Source: Alphaproteobacteria bacterium
GTDB taxonomy: Bacteria > Pseudomonadota > Alphaproteobacteria > Rhizobiales > Hyphomicrobiaceae
NCBI GenBank assembly: GCA_019137195.1
Contig: JAGVSR010000102.1
Span: forward strand, 1 to 64,000
Length of the DNA: 64,000 nucleotides
Direction of reading: 5' to 3'
The notes beneath the pieces were generated by a model, which saw only the letters and a list, made by a program, of their open reading frames with translations, did no database searches and was not told where the DNA came from. Made by a program: the position numbers and the translations under genes. This document shows, piece after piece, positions 7,152-16,435 of this stretch. The number at the start of each line of letters is the position of its first letter. Position 1 is the first letter of the stretch.

Positions 7152-9428
7152 TCAGCCGACGGGCGGCGTTGCCGGCGGCGCGGGCTTGGCGGTGAGGCGT
7201 TTCAGGCGCTCGACGGCGGCCTTGCTGCCGAGGGAGGGCTCAGGCTTCGCTCCGCGCCCGAGGCGCATGACCTCGATGTCGCTCACCTCGAAGCCAAGGA
7301 AGTGGCCATCCGCGTTGCCGACGCTGTCGGGGTGCGGACCGGAGCCGACGAGCAGCCCGGCATCGAAGCGGCCTTCGATGGTCTCGAACAGGGCGCGGGC
7401 CTCGGCCAGGGGACCCGTGACGACGATGTGGTCGTAGGCTTCGTCGAGGGCGTCGAGCACCAAGTTGATGCGGTCGGCGTCGTGACCCTTGGCGGCGCTG
7501 CCGAGTGCGGGGCCGGCGGCGATGACGTGAACATCGGTGCCGGGCACACTCCTGACGATGTCCTCGAAGCGCGCCTTGCCGTCGAGGAGCTCGGCAATTC
7601 CAGGCTCGCTGGCGAGTCCGGCCTCTCTCGCAAGACCCGAGCCTTCCGTGCTCCAGTCGATGACGATGACGCTCTTGCCAGCGCGGACGAGCGCCTTGCC
7701 GAGAGCCAGCGTCTCGGCTGCGGGGTCGATGTCGTCCTCCTCGCCGGTGACCAGGGTTCGATAGCCGGTGGGGCCGGCGGCCTTGGAGAGGATGCGGGCG
7801 GCGATGGCGGAGACCGGGTCGTGCGCGGCGGGAGAAATGCGGCTGCCGTTGGCAGCCGAGGGGCTCGAGGGCATGGCGCCGCTCAGACGGTCGAGAGACG
7901 TCGCCGCCGCGGCGCGCATTGTAGGCGCCGGCCGCGGTGCGGCTGGAAGCTGTGGCTCGTCGGCAATCTCGATGGCGCGCCGGCCGCGGGTGCCGACCGG
8001 CTCGAGGGGTATGGGCGCGGGCATGCGGCGCGCGCCGGCGAAGAGGCCTTTGGTGATGACCCCGACCATGCCGAAGAGGAACGTCGCCATAGCTGCGAGC
8101 GCGGAGAATGCCGTCTTTTTCGGGAACACCGGCACGATCGACGGACTGGCCTTGGTGATGATCTCGACCTCGACCGGCACCGCGCGGCTGTCACCCGACG
8201 GCCGGTTGGCCTCGTAGCGGGCCTGCAGGCGCTCGAGCTCGGCCCGCTTCGACTTGGCATCGTTCTCGAGCTGGCGCAGCTTCACCTCGTCGGGGCTCGC
8301 GGTGACGATGCGGGCCTTGATCTCGCTGAGGCTCCTGTTGATGCTCTCCTCGCGCAGCGCCGCGACCTTCGCCTCCTTGTCGAGGCTCTCGATGACCTTC
8401 GTCACCTCGGCGTTGATCTGCTTTTTCAGGCCCGCCAGATCGGCATTCAGCTGCTGCATGCGCGGGTGGCCCGGAAGGAGCGAGGCGGACAGCTCGGAGA
8501 TCTGGCGCTCGGCGCGGACGCGCTGCTGGACGAGATTCTGGATGAGCGGCGATTTCTGGACGTCGGGCTGGGCATCGGCGTTGCCGGCCTTCATCATCTC
8601 GCGGGCCGAGTTGATGCGCGCTTCCGCCTCGCTACGCGCGGCCTTTGCCTTCGACAGCTCGGCCGTAAGCTCACCGAGCTGCTGCTCGTTGAGTCCGGTC
8701 TGGGCCTGCCCGCCCTTGAAGATGTTGGCCTCGCCGCGGAACTGCTCGACCAGCCTCTCGGCCTCGGCGGTCTCCTTCTGAAGGCTCTCGATCTTGGGGA
8801 GGAGAGCGGTCAGGGCTTCGTTGGTCTCCTCGATGGAACGGCTGGCGAGGAGATTGCGGTACTTCTCGACGAGCAGGTTGGCGACCTGGGCGGCAAGCTG
8901 GCTGTCGGACGAGGCGAACTGCACGCCGATGACGCGGCTCTCCTTGGCCGGGTAGACCTCCAGGCGCTTGTAATAGCCCGAGAGCGCCCGGTCCTCGTCG
9001 CTCTCGCCGGGGCGCGGGGCACCGATGCCGGCCAGCATCAGGACGGACGATAACCGGTCCTGGGCACCCAGTGCGGAGTTGAACTCTACACGCTCGGAGA
9101 GCTTGAGCTCGCTCGCGATCTCCTCGGCGAGCTCGCGGGAGAGCAAGGCACGCACGTGAGTGTTGACGGCCTCCTTGTCCATGCGCACGGCGACGATCTC
9201 GGCCGATTGACCTTCGCGTTTCGGATCGGCGAGCTTGCCGCCGCCACGGGCCGAGATGGCGATCTGGGCCTCGGATTCGTAGCGCGGCGCGATGCCGGAC
9301 AGAAGGGCGTAGGCCATGGCGCCGATACCGGCGCTCCACAGCACGAGCTTGGGCAAGCTCCTCACCAGTCCGCGCAGGATCTCTGCGCCCTCGATCTGGT
9401 CGGAAGCCGGCTGAACGTCCCTCGGCAT
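7152..9428 (-). CDS. GumC/Wzz-type chain-length protein with degenerate BY-kinase domain
   Basis: 758-residue inner-membrane co-polymerase for exopolysaccharide export. Domains in order: helix at about 27-46, Wzz domain, a long periplasmic coiled coil (about 215-425, many charged heptads), a second helix near 440-465, a Pro/Ala-rich linker, and a C-terminal P-loop ATPase-like domain (about 545-740). In active bacterial tyrosine kinases this last domain has a GKS/T Walker A; here the equivalent place reads TGEEDDIDPAAETLAL with no Lys, while a Walker A'-like strand (SVIVIDWSTEG) remains. There is no C-terminal Tyr cluster. It is probably a pseudokinase. It is divergent from the Wza-like gene. 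Confidence 0.88.
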   Translation of the reverse strand: MPRDVQPASDQIEGAEILRGLVRSLPKLVLWSAGIGAMAYALLSGIAPRYESEAQIAISARGGGKLADPKREGQSAEIVAVRMDKEAVNTHVRALLSRELAEEIASELKLSERVEFNSALGAQDRLSSVLMLAGIGAPRPGESDEDRALSGYYKRLEVYPAKESRVIGVQFASSDSQLAAQVANLLVEKYRNLLASRSIEETNEALTALLPKIESLQKETAEAERLVEQFRGEANIFKGGQAQTGLNEQQLGELTAELSKAKAARSEAEARINSAREMMKAGNADAQPDVQKSPLIQNLVQQRVRAERQISELSASLLPGHPRMQQLNADLAGLKKQINAEVTKVIESLDKEAKVAALREESINRSLSEIKARIVTASPDEVKLRQLENDAKSKRAELERLQARYEANRPSGDSRAVPVEVEIITKASPSIVPVFPKKTAFSALAAMATFLFGMVGVITKGLFAGARRMPAPIPLEPVGTRGRRAIEIADEPQLPAAPRPAPTMRAAAATSLDRLSGAMPSSPSAANGSRISPAAHDPVSAIAARILSKAAGPTGYRTLVTGEEDDIDPAAETLALGKALVRAGKSVIVIDWSTEGSGLAREAGLASEPGIAELLDGKARFEDIVRSVPGTDVHVIAAGPALGSAAKGHDADRINLVLDALDEAYDHIVVTGPLAEARALFETIEGRFDAGLLVGSGPHPDSVGNADGHFLGFEVSDIEVMRLGRGAKPEPSLGSKAAVERLKRLTAKPAPPATPPVG

Positions 9429-9439
9429 GACATGGCTCT

Positions 9440-9445
9440 ATTATA
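9440..9445 (-). promoter_or_regulatory. TATAAT-like -10 just before the GumC-like gene
   Basis: A perfect TATAAT on the minus strand sits 11 bases before the ATG at 9428, and there is no clear Shine-Dalgarno between them. If it is used, the transcript would be almost leaderless. No good -35 is seen at 16-18 bases. Confidence 0.35.
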
Positions 9446-9589
9446 GGATTGAGAGTTGTGCCGGATTAAACCCTGCGCCGGTAAGCAATGTCTTAACCGG
9501 CAGGCACGAGTGTTCCGGAAAAGATCAGAGGGTCAGGGTTTGTTAACCCGAGGGCGGTACAAGGAGGACTGAGTTCAAGTTCGAGCGGA

Positions 9590-10321
9590 ATGGTTCCCAT
9601 GCCCCAAGGGCCGAAGAGACCCGCGTTCGTCGCTGCCGTCGTGCTGGCGGCCCTGTCGCTTTCCGGCTGCGCCCAGAATGCGTTCGTGGATGCGATCGAC
9701 AACGGGATTCTCGGTGACACGATCGTCGGGCAGGTGGTCGACGGGGCGGCGGCCCCTGCCGAAGCACCGGTCGAGCAGGTTGCCTCGCAAGTGAGCTGGG
9801 GACCGCCGGTCGTGGTTCCGGCCGGTCTCGACCAGGGGCCGCGGGCGGTAGCCGAGACGGACGGGCCCTATCTCCTCGATACCGGCGACAGGCTCAGGAT
9901 CTTCGTCTACGGCCAGCCCAACCTGTCGCGCTCCTATACCGTCGATCACGACGGCCGCATCACGGTACCGCTGATCGGAAGCGTGTCGGCGCGCGGACAT
10001 ACAACGCGGCAGCTGGAAGGCATCATCAAGGGTGCGCTAGGCCGCGACTACGTGCGCGACCCGCAGGTTACCGTGGACATCTTGCAGAACCGGCCGTTCT
10101 TCATCCTCGGCGAGGTCAAGACGGCGGGCGCGTATCCCTATGTGTCCGGCATGACCGTGCTGACGGCAGTCGCGATTGCCGGCGGCTTCTCGGAGCGGGC
10201 GAGCGAGCGATCGTTCCGCATCACGCGGCGCATTAACGGCTTCATGGAGGTCATCGAGGCGCCGGCAGACTACGTTCTCTTGCCCGGCGACACGGTCGAG
10301 GTCCACGAGCGGTTCCTGTGA
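9590..10321 (+). CDS. Wza-like polysaccharide export lipoprotein
   Basis: 243-residue outer-membrane polysaccharide export protein. The lipoprotein signal peptide ends in LSLSGC (lipobox) about 25 residues from the start. The Poly_export domain follows (DTGDRLRIFVYGQPNLS, residues about 95-180), then one SLBB-type domain (PFFILGEVKTAGAYPY). It should form the periplasmic/outer-membrane channel paired with the GumC-like protein encoded divergently. The ribosome site is weak; ATG 9590 or ATG 9599 are both possible starts. It is shorter than enteric Wza and lacks an evident C-terminal amphipathic helix. Confidence 0.88.
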   Translation: MVPMPQGPKRPAFVAAVVLAALSLSGCAQNAFVDAIDNGILGDTIVGQVVDGAAAPAEAPVEQVASQVSWGPPVVVPAGLDQGPRAVAETDGPYLLDTGDRLRIFVYGQPNLSRSYTVDHDGRITVPLIGSVSARGHTTRQLEGIIKGALGRDYVRDPQVTVDILQNRPFFILGEVKTAGAYPYVSGMTVLTAVAIAGGFSERASERSFRITRRINGFMEVIEAPADYVLLPGDTVEVHERFL

Positions 10322-10374
10322 GGCCAATAGCGGATGCTGACCGGGGAACAGGCCGTGGTCTCAATTCGGAGCAT

Positions 10375-10401
10375 GGCCGCTGGGCGCTCTGCGGCCTTTT
10401 T
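10375..10401 (+). terminator. Terminator after the export lipoprotein gene
   Basis: Stem GGCCGC (10375-10380) with GCGGCC (10391-10396), a 10-base loop, then TTTTT. It lies 54 bases past the export lipoprotein stop and separates it from the glycosyltransferase gene. Confidence 0.75.
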
Positions 10402-10480
10402 CGGTGTTCGATCAGCAGAGGGTTAACGGTCGGCCAGTAAGCTCGGGCCGTCCGCCAATCTCTGTGCCGAGCTGAGCCCC

Positions 10481-11677
10481 TTGTCCAAGTCCATCCGAAT
10501 TCTTCATTGTATGCGCGCGCCCGTGGGCGGGCTCTTCCGCCATGTTCTCGACCTCGCGGCCGAGCAGGCGAGCCGCGGGCACGAGGTGGGCATCCTTGCC
10601 GACAGCAATGCGAGCGACCGTCTGACCGACGAGCGGTTTGCTGCCGTTGCGCCGATGCTCCGTCTCGGCATCACGCGGGTGCCCATGAGCCGCAAGCCCG
10701 GGGTCGGCGACCTCGCTGCTGCTCGGGTGACGTTCGGGCTCGCGCGCCGGCTCGAGGTCGACGTACTGCACGGGCACGGCGCCAAAGGCGGTGCCTACGC
10801 CCGGCTCGCCGCCCGCGCGCTCAAGGTCGCCGGTCTGCCGGTTGCCAGCTTCTACACGCCGCACGGCGGCAGCCTCAACTTTCAGCCCGGGACGCTCGAA
10901 GGGACGGTCTATCTCAAGCTCGAAAAGCTGCTCTCGCGCTGGACCGACGGGCTCATCTTCGAGAGCGCCTACGCGCATCGCGTCTACGGCGAGCGCATCG
11001 GCATAGGAAGCGTGGCCGCGCGTGTCATTCCGAACGGCCTCCAGCCGAACGACTTCGCGCCGCACTTACCCAATGCCGATGCGGCCGACGTGCTGTTCAT
11101 CGGCGAGCTCCGGCAGCTCAAGGGCGTCGACGTGCTGCTCGAAGCGCTTGCTCGCGTGGACGCCAGGTTGCCGGTGACGGCCGTCATCGTAGGGTCGGGA
11201 CCCGACGAGGCTGCACTCAAGGCGCTGGCGGTCCGGCTCGGGCTCGGCCATCGGGTCACCTTTCCCGGGGCCATGCCGGCCGCGCGAGCGTTTCCGCTCG
11301 GGCGCGTCCTCGCTGTGCCGTCGCGGGCAGAGAGCTTTCCCTACGTCGTGCTCGAGGCGGGGGCGGCGGGCATTCCGCTCGTCGCCACCAACGTCGGCGG
11401 CATTCCGGAGATCGTCGAGGGAACTGGCGTCGCTCTCGTGCCTGCCGGCGACGTCGGGGCGCTGGCGGAGGCCATCCGCGCCGTGATCGCCGACCCGGCG
11501 CAGGCGGTAGCACTCGCTCGCAGGCTGAGAGCGCGCGTGGAGACGATGTTCACCGTCGAAGGCATGACGGATTCGGTGCTTGCCTTTTATGGCGAGCGGA
11601 TGCACGCCTTGCCGGCCAAGCGCTTCGGCACCGTGCCGATTGCGGTCGAGCAGTCTCGACCGGCGCGAAGCCGATAA
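10481..11677 (+). CDS. GT4 family glycosyltransferase
   Basis: 398-residue GT-B glycosyltransferase. The N-terminal Gly-rich loop (MRAPVGGLFRHV), the C-terminal domain opening LFIGELRQLKGVDVLLEA, and the nucleotide-sugar site EX7E (ESFPYVVLE) are visible. The start is a TTG (MSKSIRILHC); the next in-frame ATG is 10 codons later and would cut into the first beta strand. It adds a sugar to the growing lipid-linked repeat unit in the cytoplasm; donor and linkage are unknown. The gene is 62 bases before the priming transferase gene. Confidence 0.88.
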   Translation: MSKSIRILHCMRAPVGGLFRHVLDLAAEQASRGHEVGILADSNASDRLTDERFAAVAPMLRLGITRVPMSRKPGVGDLAAARVTFGLARRLEVDVLHGHGAKGGAYARLAARALKVAGLPVASFYTPHGGSLNFQPGTLEGTVYLKLEKLLSRWTDGLIFESAYAHRVYGERIGIGSVAARVIPNGLQPNDFAPHLPNADAADVLFIGELRQLKGVDVLLEALARVDARLPVTAVIVGSGPDEAALKALAVRLGLGHRVTFPGAMPAARAFPLGRVLAVPSRAESFPYVVLEAGAAGIPLVATNVGGIPEIVEGTGVALVPAGDVGALAEAIRAVIADPAQAVALARRLRARVETMFTVEGMTDSVLAFYGERMHALPAKRFGTVPIAVEQSRPARSR

Positions 11678-11739
11678 AGGTAAATGGCACGTTCCCTGCT
11701 TTCCGGCGCTCAACCGAACAGGTTTCGCTGGACTGGGAC

Positions 11740-13236
11740 ATGACCACGGCTACTGCCAATCGTCCTCTCGACATCATCATCTCCGACGCTCCGCGGCTCG
11801 CGGATCTCGGCCGCAACGAGAAGGCGAGCCTCATCTCGCCGGCCGTTGTGCAAGGGCTGACCAGGCTCACGGATCTCGTGCTTGCGGCCGCGATCGGCGT
11901 CCTCGTGGCGGCACTCTACATCGACGAGCCGCAGCACGCGTTCGGGCCGGCCTATCTTGCCGCGGCACTTTTCACATCCGGCGCCGCCGTCCTCGTGTTC
12001 GATCTCATCGGCGTCTATCGAGAGCTTTCGTTCGACCGCATCCTGAAGCAGCTGCCGCGCATCGTGGTCGGCTGGTCGATGGCGTTCGCTCTGCTCGAAT
12101 CGGCAGTGTTCTTTCTCAAAGCCGGTCCGGAGATGAGCCGCGGCTGGCTCGCGCTCTGGTTTGCGATCGGGCTCGTGGCGCTGGTGATGGTGAGGCTCGT
12201 GCTCGCCTCGCTCGTGCGCTCCTGGGCGGCGGAAGGGCGCCTCAACCGGCGCGCGGTCATTTTCGGAACGGGCGAGGTGACGAACGACGTCATCCGCCAG
12301 CTCGAGGCGGACAGCGGTACCGACATTCGCATCGCCGGCATCTTCGACGACCGCGGGGGCAACCGCACGGCGAGCGTGATCAGCGGCTATCCGTACCTCG
12401 GGGGGCTCAAGGACCTGGTCCGCTTCTGTCGCGAGACGCGGGTCGATCTCATCATCCTCGCGCTGCCGGTCGCAGGCGAGCAACGGTTCGTCGCCGTCGC
12501 CAAGCAGCTTTCGATGCTGCCCGCCGACGTCAAGCTGCCTGCGCGCGCGACCAATATCCGCTTCTCTCAACGCGCCTACAGCCACGTCGGCTCTGTCGCC
12601 ATGATCGACATTGCCGACAAGCCCATCAGCGGATGGGGCACGCTCGCGAAGTCCATCTTCGACAAGGCGGCCGCCTTCACGGCGCTCGTTCTGCTTGCGC
12701 CGGTCATGGTCGCGATCGCGGCGGCGATCCGGTTCGACAGCAAGGGTCCGATCCTGTTCCGGCAGAAGCGCTACGGGTTCAACAACGAGCTGATCGAGGT
12801 GTTGAAGTTCCGCTCCATGTACGTCGATCGCTGCGATGCGGACGCCAGGAGGCTCGTGACGCGCGATGATCCGCGGGTGACCCGCGTCGGGCGCTTCATC
12901 CGCAAGACGAGCCTCGACGAGCTTCCGCAACTCTTCAACGTGCTCGGCGGGAGCCTGTCGCTCGTGGGCCCGCGGCCGCATGCCCTGCAGGCGAAGGCGG
13001 CGGACCGCCTCTACGACGAGCTGGTCGACGACTACTTCGCGCGTCACAAGGTGAAGCCCGGCATCACGGGCTGGGCCCAGATCAACGGATGGCGCGGCGA
13101 GACCGACACGGCGGAAAAGATCGAGAAGCGGGTCGAGCACGATCTCTACTACATCGAGAACTGGTCGATGCTGCTCGATCTCTATATTCTCGCCAAGACG
13201 CCGACGTCGCTGTTGAACGGTGAGAATGCCTACTGA
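11740..13236 (+). CDS. Undecaprenyl-phosphate sugar phosphotransferase (WcaJ type)
   Basis: 498-residue priming glycosyltransferase that places the first sugar-1-phosphate on undecaprenyl phosphate. The N-terminal part has about four membrane helices (residues 45-165), then a CoA-binding-like Rossmann domain ([15 protein letters not shown]), then the bacterial sugar-transferase catalytic domain with [10 protein letters not shown], the PFRQKRYG-like segment [30 protein letters not shown] and GPRPHA. ATG 11740 is the only start that begins before the family domain. It initiates the polymer exported by the Wza/GumC pair; no wzx or wzy is in the window. Confidence 0.93.
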   Translation: MTTATANRPLDIIISDAPRLADLGRNEKASLISPAVVQGLTRLTDLVLAAAIGVLVAALYIDEPQHAFGPAYLAAALFTSGAAVLVFDLIGVYRELSFDRILKQLPRIVVGWSMAFALLESAVFFLKAGPEMSRGWLALWFAIGLVALVMVRLVLASLVRSWAAEGRLNRRAVIFGTGEVTNDVIRQLEADSGTDIRIAGIFDDRGGNRTASVISGYPYLGGLKDLVRFCRETRVDLIILALPVAGEQRFVAVAKQLSMLPADVKLPARATNIRFSQRAYSHVGSVAMIDIADKPISGWGTLAKSIFDKAAAFTALVLLAPVMVAIAAAIRFDSKGPILFRQKRYGFNNELIEVLKFRSMYVDRCDADARRLVTRDDPRVTRVGRFIRKTSLDELPQLFNVLGGSLSLVGPRPHALQAKAADRLYDELVDDYFARHKVKPGITGWAQINGWRGETDTAEKIEKRVEHDLYYIENWSMLLDLYILAKTPTSLLNGENAY

Positions 13237-13433
13237 CGCCGGCGCTCCGATCGTGGGTGCTTGACGCGGACCGTCGCAGGGCGCCCGACGTTTTGCCGCA
13301 GCGTGTTGCGGTGGATGGCCGTGGCGGCAGCCCGGATCCCGCTTGATCGACCCGGAAATCGCGCCGAAGAGGAGAGGTCATGTTCGCAGGCCCGGCGGTG
13401 CGGGTGTCGCGCTAGATTGGCGAGGACCGGAGG

Positions 13434-13943
13434 ATGATCACCTCTCTCATCGTGGCTGTGGCCGAGAATGGCGTCATCGGCAACCAGGGCGGTCTGCCGT
13501 GGCGCCTCTCGTCCGATCTCAAGACGTTTCGCCGGATCACCATGGGCAAGCCCGTCATCATGGGCCGCAAGACGTTCGCCTCGCTGCCCAAGGTTCTCGA
13601 CGGTCGCGACAACATCGTCGTCACACGTGACAGTCTGTTCGAGGTCGAGGGCGTGACAGCGGTCGGCTCGGTTGCCGACGCGCTGGTGGTGGCGCGCGTG
13701 CTGGCCCGGACATCGGGCGCCGACGAGGTCATGATCATCGGCGGCTCGGAGATCTTCCGGCAGGCTCTGCCGGTCGTGAGCCGCATCTACCTCACGAAGG
13801 TCGCGGCCAATCCCGAGGGCGACGTGTTCTTCCCGCCACTCGACATGTCGGAGTGGCGCGAGGTCTCGGTCGAGACGCTGCCGAAGGGGGAGCGCGACGA
13901 GTACGCGGCGAGGCTCCATATTCTCGAGCGGGTCGAGACATGA
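13434..13943 (+). CDS. folA: Dihydrofolate reductase
   Basis: 169-residue DHFR that reduces dihydrofolate with NADPH. Motifs: ENGVIGNQGGLPWRL (substrate/NADPH loop with the Pro-Trp), MGRKTFASLP and IIGGSEIFRQAL. The acidic active-site residue is the Asp in SSDLKTFRR. A strong ribosome site (CGGAGG) precedes the ATG directly. thyA, often its neighbour, is not beside it. The 197 bases between it and the priming transferase show no feature I can support. Confidence 0.95.
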   Translation: MITSLIVAVAENGVIGNQGGLPWRLSSDLKTFRRITMGKPVIMGRKTFASLPKVLDGRDNIVVTRDSLFEVEGVTAVGSVADALVVARVLARTSGADEVMIIGGSEIFRQALPVVSRIYLTKVAANPEGDVFFPPLDMSEWREVSVETLPKGERDEYAARLHILERVET

Positions 13944-14032
13944 GCCGGGCCTACCGCTTGCCGGCGGCAGCCGGTAGCATGGGCCGCGAATGATCCCGGA
14001 GAACGGCTCCGGTCAACCAGTCGGGAGGCTTC

Positions 14033-14485
14033 ATGCGGACGTGGGGGATGGTGCTCGCGGTGGCGATGGTTCTGGCGACGGGCGCGTGGGCAGGCGAGGC
14101 ATCTTACGGCTCGGCGGACGAGGCGAAGGCCATGCTCGAACGGGCGGTGCTGGCTCTCACGGTCGACAAGGCGAAGGCGCTGGCGGCGTTCAATGCGGGC
14201 GCTCCCGGCTTCAAGGACCGCGATCTCTACGTGTCGTGCGCCGATGCGAGCGGCAAAGTCACCGCGCATCCGGACAAGAGCCTCATCGGACAGGATCGCA
14301 ACACCATGAAGGACGCCGGCGGCAAGCCGTTCGGCGCCGAGGTGCAGAGCGTGGCCAAGCTGGGCAAGGTCGCAGAGGTGACGTACATGTATCCACGGCC
14401 CGGTGAGGACAAGACGCCGTTGCAGAAGGTCGCGTTCGTCACCAGGGTCGCTGATCAGGTGTGCCTGGTCGGGTACTACAAGTAG
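14033..14485 (+). CDS. Periplasmic single Cache domain protein
   Basis: 150 residues with a signal peptide (about 1-20, ending GAWAGE). The rest resembles a stand-alone single Cache 2 sensor domain: FKDRDLYVSCADASGKVTAH, then GQDRNTMKDAGGKPFG and TYMYPRPGEDKTPLQK, ending in YVYYK-like VGYYK. Stand-alone Cache proteins bind small ligands in the periplasm or act with sensor kinases; no kinase gene is adjacent. The gene follows folA on the same strand by 89 bases. Confidence 0.8.
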   Translation: MRTWGMVLAVAMVLATGAWAGEASYGSADEAKAMLERAVLALTVDKAKALAAFNAGAPGFKDRDLYVSCADASGKVTAHPDKSLIGQDRNTMKDAGGKPFGAEVQSVAKLGKVAEVTYMYPRPGEDKTPLQKVAFVTRVADQVCLVGYYK

Positions 14486-14630
14486 CGTGGTGAGGTGGCG
14501 CAGGGGCGAGAATGGGCTCACGGCCAGCACGGCCAGCACGACCGGCTCAAGACGTGGCAGCCTTCCCGTGCAGCCCAACCACAGTCCACGTTCGAACGAT
14601 TTCACGACCTGGCGACGTTGTGAGCTCAAC

Positions 14631-15062
14631 ATGCAGGCCGATCCTTTCCATCTCGTACGGTTCGTCGAGGCCCAGGCGAGCGTCATCGACCAGGTGATGG
14701 ACGAGCTCCGCTCGGGGCGGAAGCGAAGCCACTGGATGTGGTTCGTGTTTCCGCAGATGAAGGGCCTGGGCGCCAGCGCCATGTCCGAGCACTATGGGCT
14801 CTCGGGGCTCGACGAGGCCCGGGCCTATCTCGACCATCAGGTGCTTGGACCGCGGCTTCTCGACTGTACCCGTCTCGCGCTCGCGGCGGAGCCGCGAACG
14901 GCGGAAGCTGTTTTCGGCTATCCAGACCACCTCAAGTTTTGCTCCTCCATGACATTGTTTGCCGCTGCGGCTCCCAGGGAGCCGCTTTTCCGGCGCGCTC
15001 TCGACCTGCTTTGCGGCGGCACGTCCGACCCGTCGACGCTGCGGCTCGTTGCCATCGATTGA
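14631..15062 (+). CDS. DUF1810 family protein
   Basis: 143 residues, cytoplasmic, of the DUF1810 (YlxR-unrelated, calpastatin-like named) family. Family hallmarks: LVRFVEAQ near the start, SHWMWFVFPQMKGLG, then ALDEA-like GLDEARAYL and VFGYPDHLKFCSSMTLF. The ATG at 14631 opens directly into the family sequence. Function is not established for the family. No operon partner is evident. Confidence 0.87.
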   Translation: MQADPFHLVRFVEAQASVIDQVMDELRSGRKRSHWMWFVFPQMKGLGASAMSEHYGLSGLDEARAYLDHQVLGPRLLDCTRLALAAEPRTAEAVFGYPDHLKFCSSMTLFAAAAPREPLFRRALDLLCGGTSDPSTLRLVAID

Positions 15063-15200
15063 CCAACGAGCCCTCTCCCGCAGTCGGCAAAAATACCCTA
15101 TCCTCGCCGTTGCCATTCCGCCGGCCGGACTCGCCGTCGGCATGGCCTCAATGCCGGCGCGAGCCCTGCTCGTGACACGGCCAACAAGGGGAGCAACGCT

Positions 15201-15473
15201 ATGGACGATCTCGTCGAAGCCGTGTTCATGACTGCTGCCGTTCCGGGACTGCTGTTCGGGCTCTATGCCGGCATCAGGAGCGGGTTTCCGTGGTTCATCT
15301 TCTCGGCCATCGTAGGCCTCATCGGTGGCGTCGTGGGCGGCATGGCGGCGCCGGCCGTCGTCGGCGCTCTCAACATCCCCACGACCGACGGGCCGATCAC
15401 GGTCGTCGTCGGCTCGATCATCGGCGCCATCCTGCTGCTGTGGGCCACGTCAGGCATTCGCAAGGTGGCCTGA
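15201..15473 (+). CDS. Small hydrophobic membrane protein
   Basis: 90 residues with three predicted membrane helices (about 5-25, 30-55 and 66-85), Gly/Ala/Val-rich. A ribosome site (AAGGGGAG) precedes the ATG. The stop falls 57 bases before the convergent DsbA-like gene. I do not recognise the family; the Gly-rich middle helix recalls small channel-like or GlsB-type proteins but that is only a resemblance. Confidence 0.65.
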   Translation: MDDLVEAVFMTAAVPGLLFGLYAGIRSGFPWFIFSAIVGLIGGVVGGMAAPAVVGALNIPTTDGPITVVVGSIIGAILLLWATSGIRKVA

Positions 15474-15530
15474 ATCCTTGGTTTGCGCCGGTCGTCTCCC
15501 CTCCGGGGAGCCGGCCGCCCGGCGCGGATA

Positions 15531-16145
15531 TCAACGGGACCGCCGCGGACTTCTGTGCGCCATCCACGCGAGGGCCGCTTCCAGGCGGTCGTTGCCCCAG
15601 AAGAGTTCGCCATCGGGCGTGACGAACGAGGGAGCGCCGAAGACGCCGTGGCGGCCGGCCTCGTCCGTCTCGGCGCGGAGTGCGTCCTTTACGTCCTCTC
15701 CGGCGGCGCGGGCGATCCAGTGTGCGGCGTCGGCGCCGGCCGCGGTGAGTGCTGCTGAGATCACGGCCGGGTCAATGATCTCCTCGCCCCGCGCGAACTC
15801 TGCCTTGAAGACCTCGACGCAGAATCTAGGCTGCCAGGGCTCGTCGCGGGCGCCGACGGCGACGCGAGCGGCCAAGAGGCCGTTCTGCGGAAAGGGATCG
15901 GGCCTCACGAACGGCACGCCCATTGCGGCCGTGATGCGCTCGAGGTCGCGCCACATGTAGCGGCCCTTCACGGGATAGAGATTGAATGGCGAGGTGACCC
16001 AACCCTGCGCCTTGAAAATCGCTCCGAGCATGATCGGCCGGAAGCGCGCGACGACGCCCGCGCGCGCTGCGGCCTCGCGGATGCGCAGTGCCGCCGGATA
16101 CGAGTAGGTCGAGCCGAAGTCGAAGAAGAAGGAGAGGGTAGGCAT
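15531..16145 (-). CDS. 2-hydroxychromene-2-carboxylate isomerase family protein
   Basis: 204-residue DsbA-like thioredoxin-fold protein of the HCCA isomerase (kappa GST-like) branch. Seen: FFFDFGSTYSYPAA at the N-terminus (the Ser replaces the redox Cys of true DsbA), RPIMLGAIFKAQGW, and near the end GVFGAPSFVTPDGELFWGNDRLEA, which is the family cis-Pro and glutathione-site pattern. These enzymes use glutathione in aromatic degradation, but many members are orphans; no degradation genes are near, so the substrate is open. Confidence 0.87.
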   Translation of the reverse strand: MPTLSFFFDFGSTYSYPAALRIREAAARAGVVARFRPIMLGAIFKAQGWVTSPFNLYPVKGRYMWRDLERITAAMGVPFVRPDPFPQNGLLAARVAVGARDEPWQPRFCVEVFKAEFARGEEIIDPAVISAALTAAGADAAHWIARAAGEDVKDALRAETDEAGRHGVFGAPSFVTPDGELFWGNDRLEAALAWMAHRSPRRSR

Positions 16146-16380
16146 GCGCCATCATCGCATCGGTGCGGGCGCGCGCAAGGGAGCGCTCGTCTCGGCTTGG
16201 CTTGGCACTCCGAAAACCTCGTGGAACAAGATGTTGGCTCGTCTGCCGGACCGACGGCTCGGTTAAAGCCGTACCGAGCAGCGGCAGGCGTAGACCAAGT
16301 GTCGGCTTCGTGCCGGCAAATCCGTCCTCATTGCGCAGCGCACAACAGGCGCAGGTGACCCCAAGCAGACACTGTTGACC

Positions 16381-16413
16381 AAAAAAGCGGTAGGTTACTA
16401 ACGGCCCACCGCT
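16381..16413 (-). terminator. Terminator after the amidohydrolase
   Basis: On the minus strand: stem AGCGGTGGG with CCTACCGCT (one G-T pair), a 10-base loop, then TTTTTT. It starts 22 bases after the amidohydrolase stop. Confidence 0.8.
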
Positions 16414-16435
16414 AACTGTTTAGGTCGACCAACCC

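Noticed and set aside
7302..9053. Long plus-strand frame opposite the GumC-like gene
   Set aside because: Shadow of the real gene; low-complexity sequence without a recognisable fold.
9429..9589. CtrA-type sites (TTAA-N7-TTAA) between the GumC-like and Wza-like genes
   Set aside because: Several TTAAC half-sites occur, but none has the required spacing.
13237..13433. Short frame before folA
   Set aside because: No start signal, no conserved sequence and no hydrophobic or charged pattern that would support a protein.
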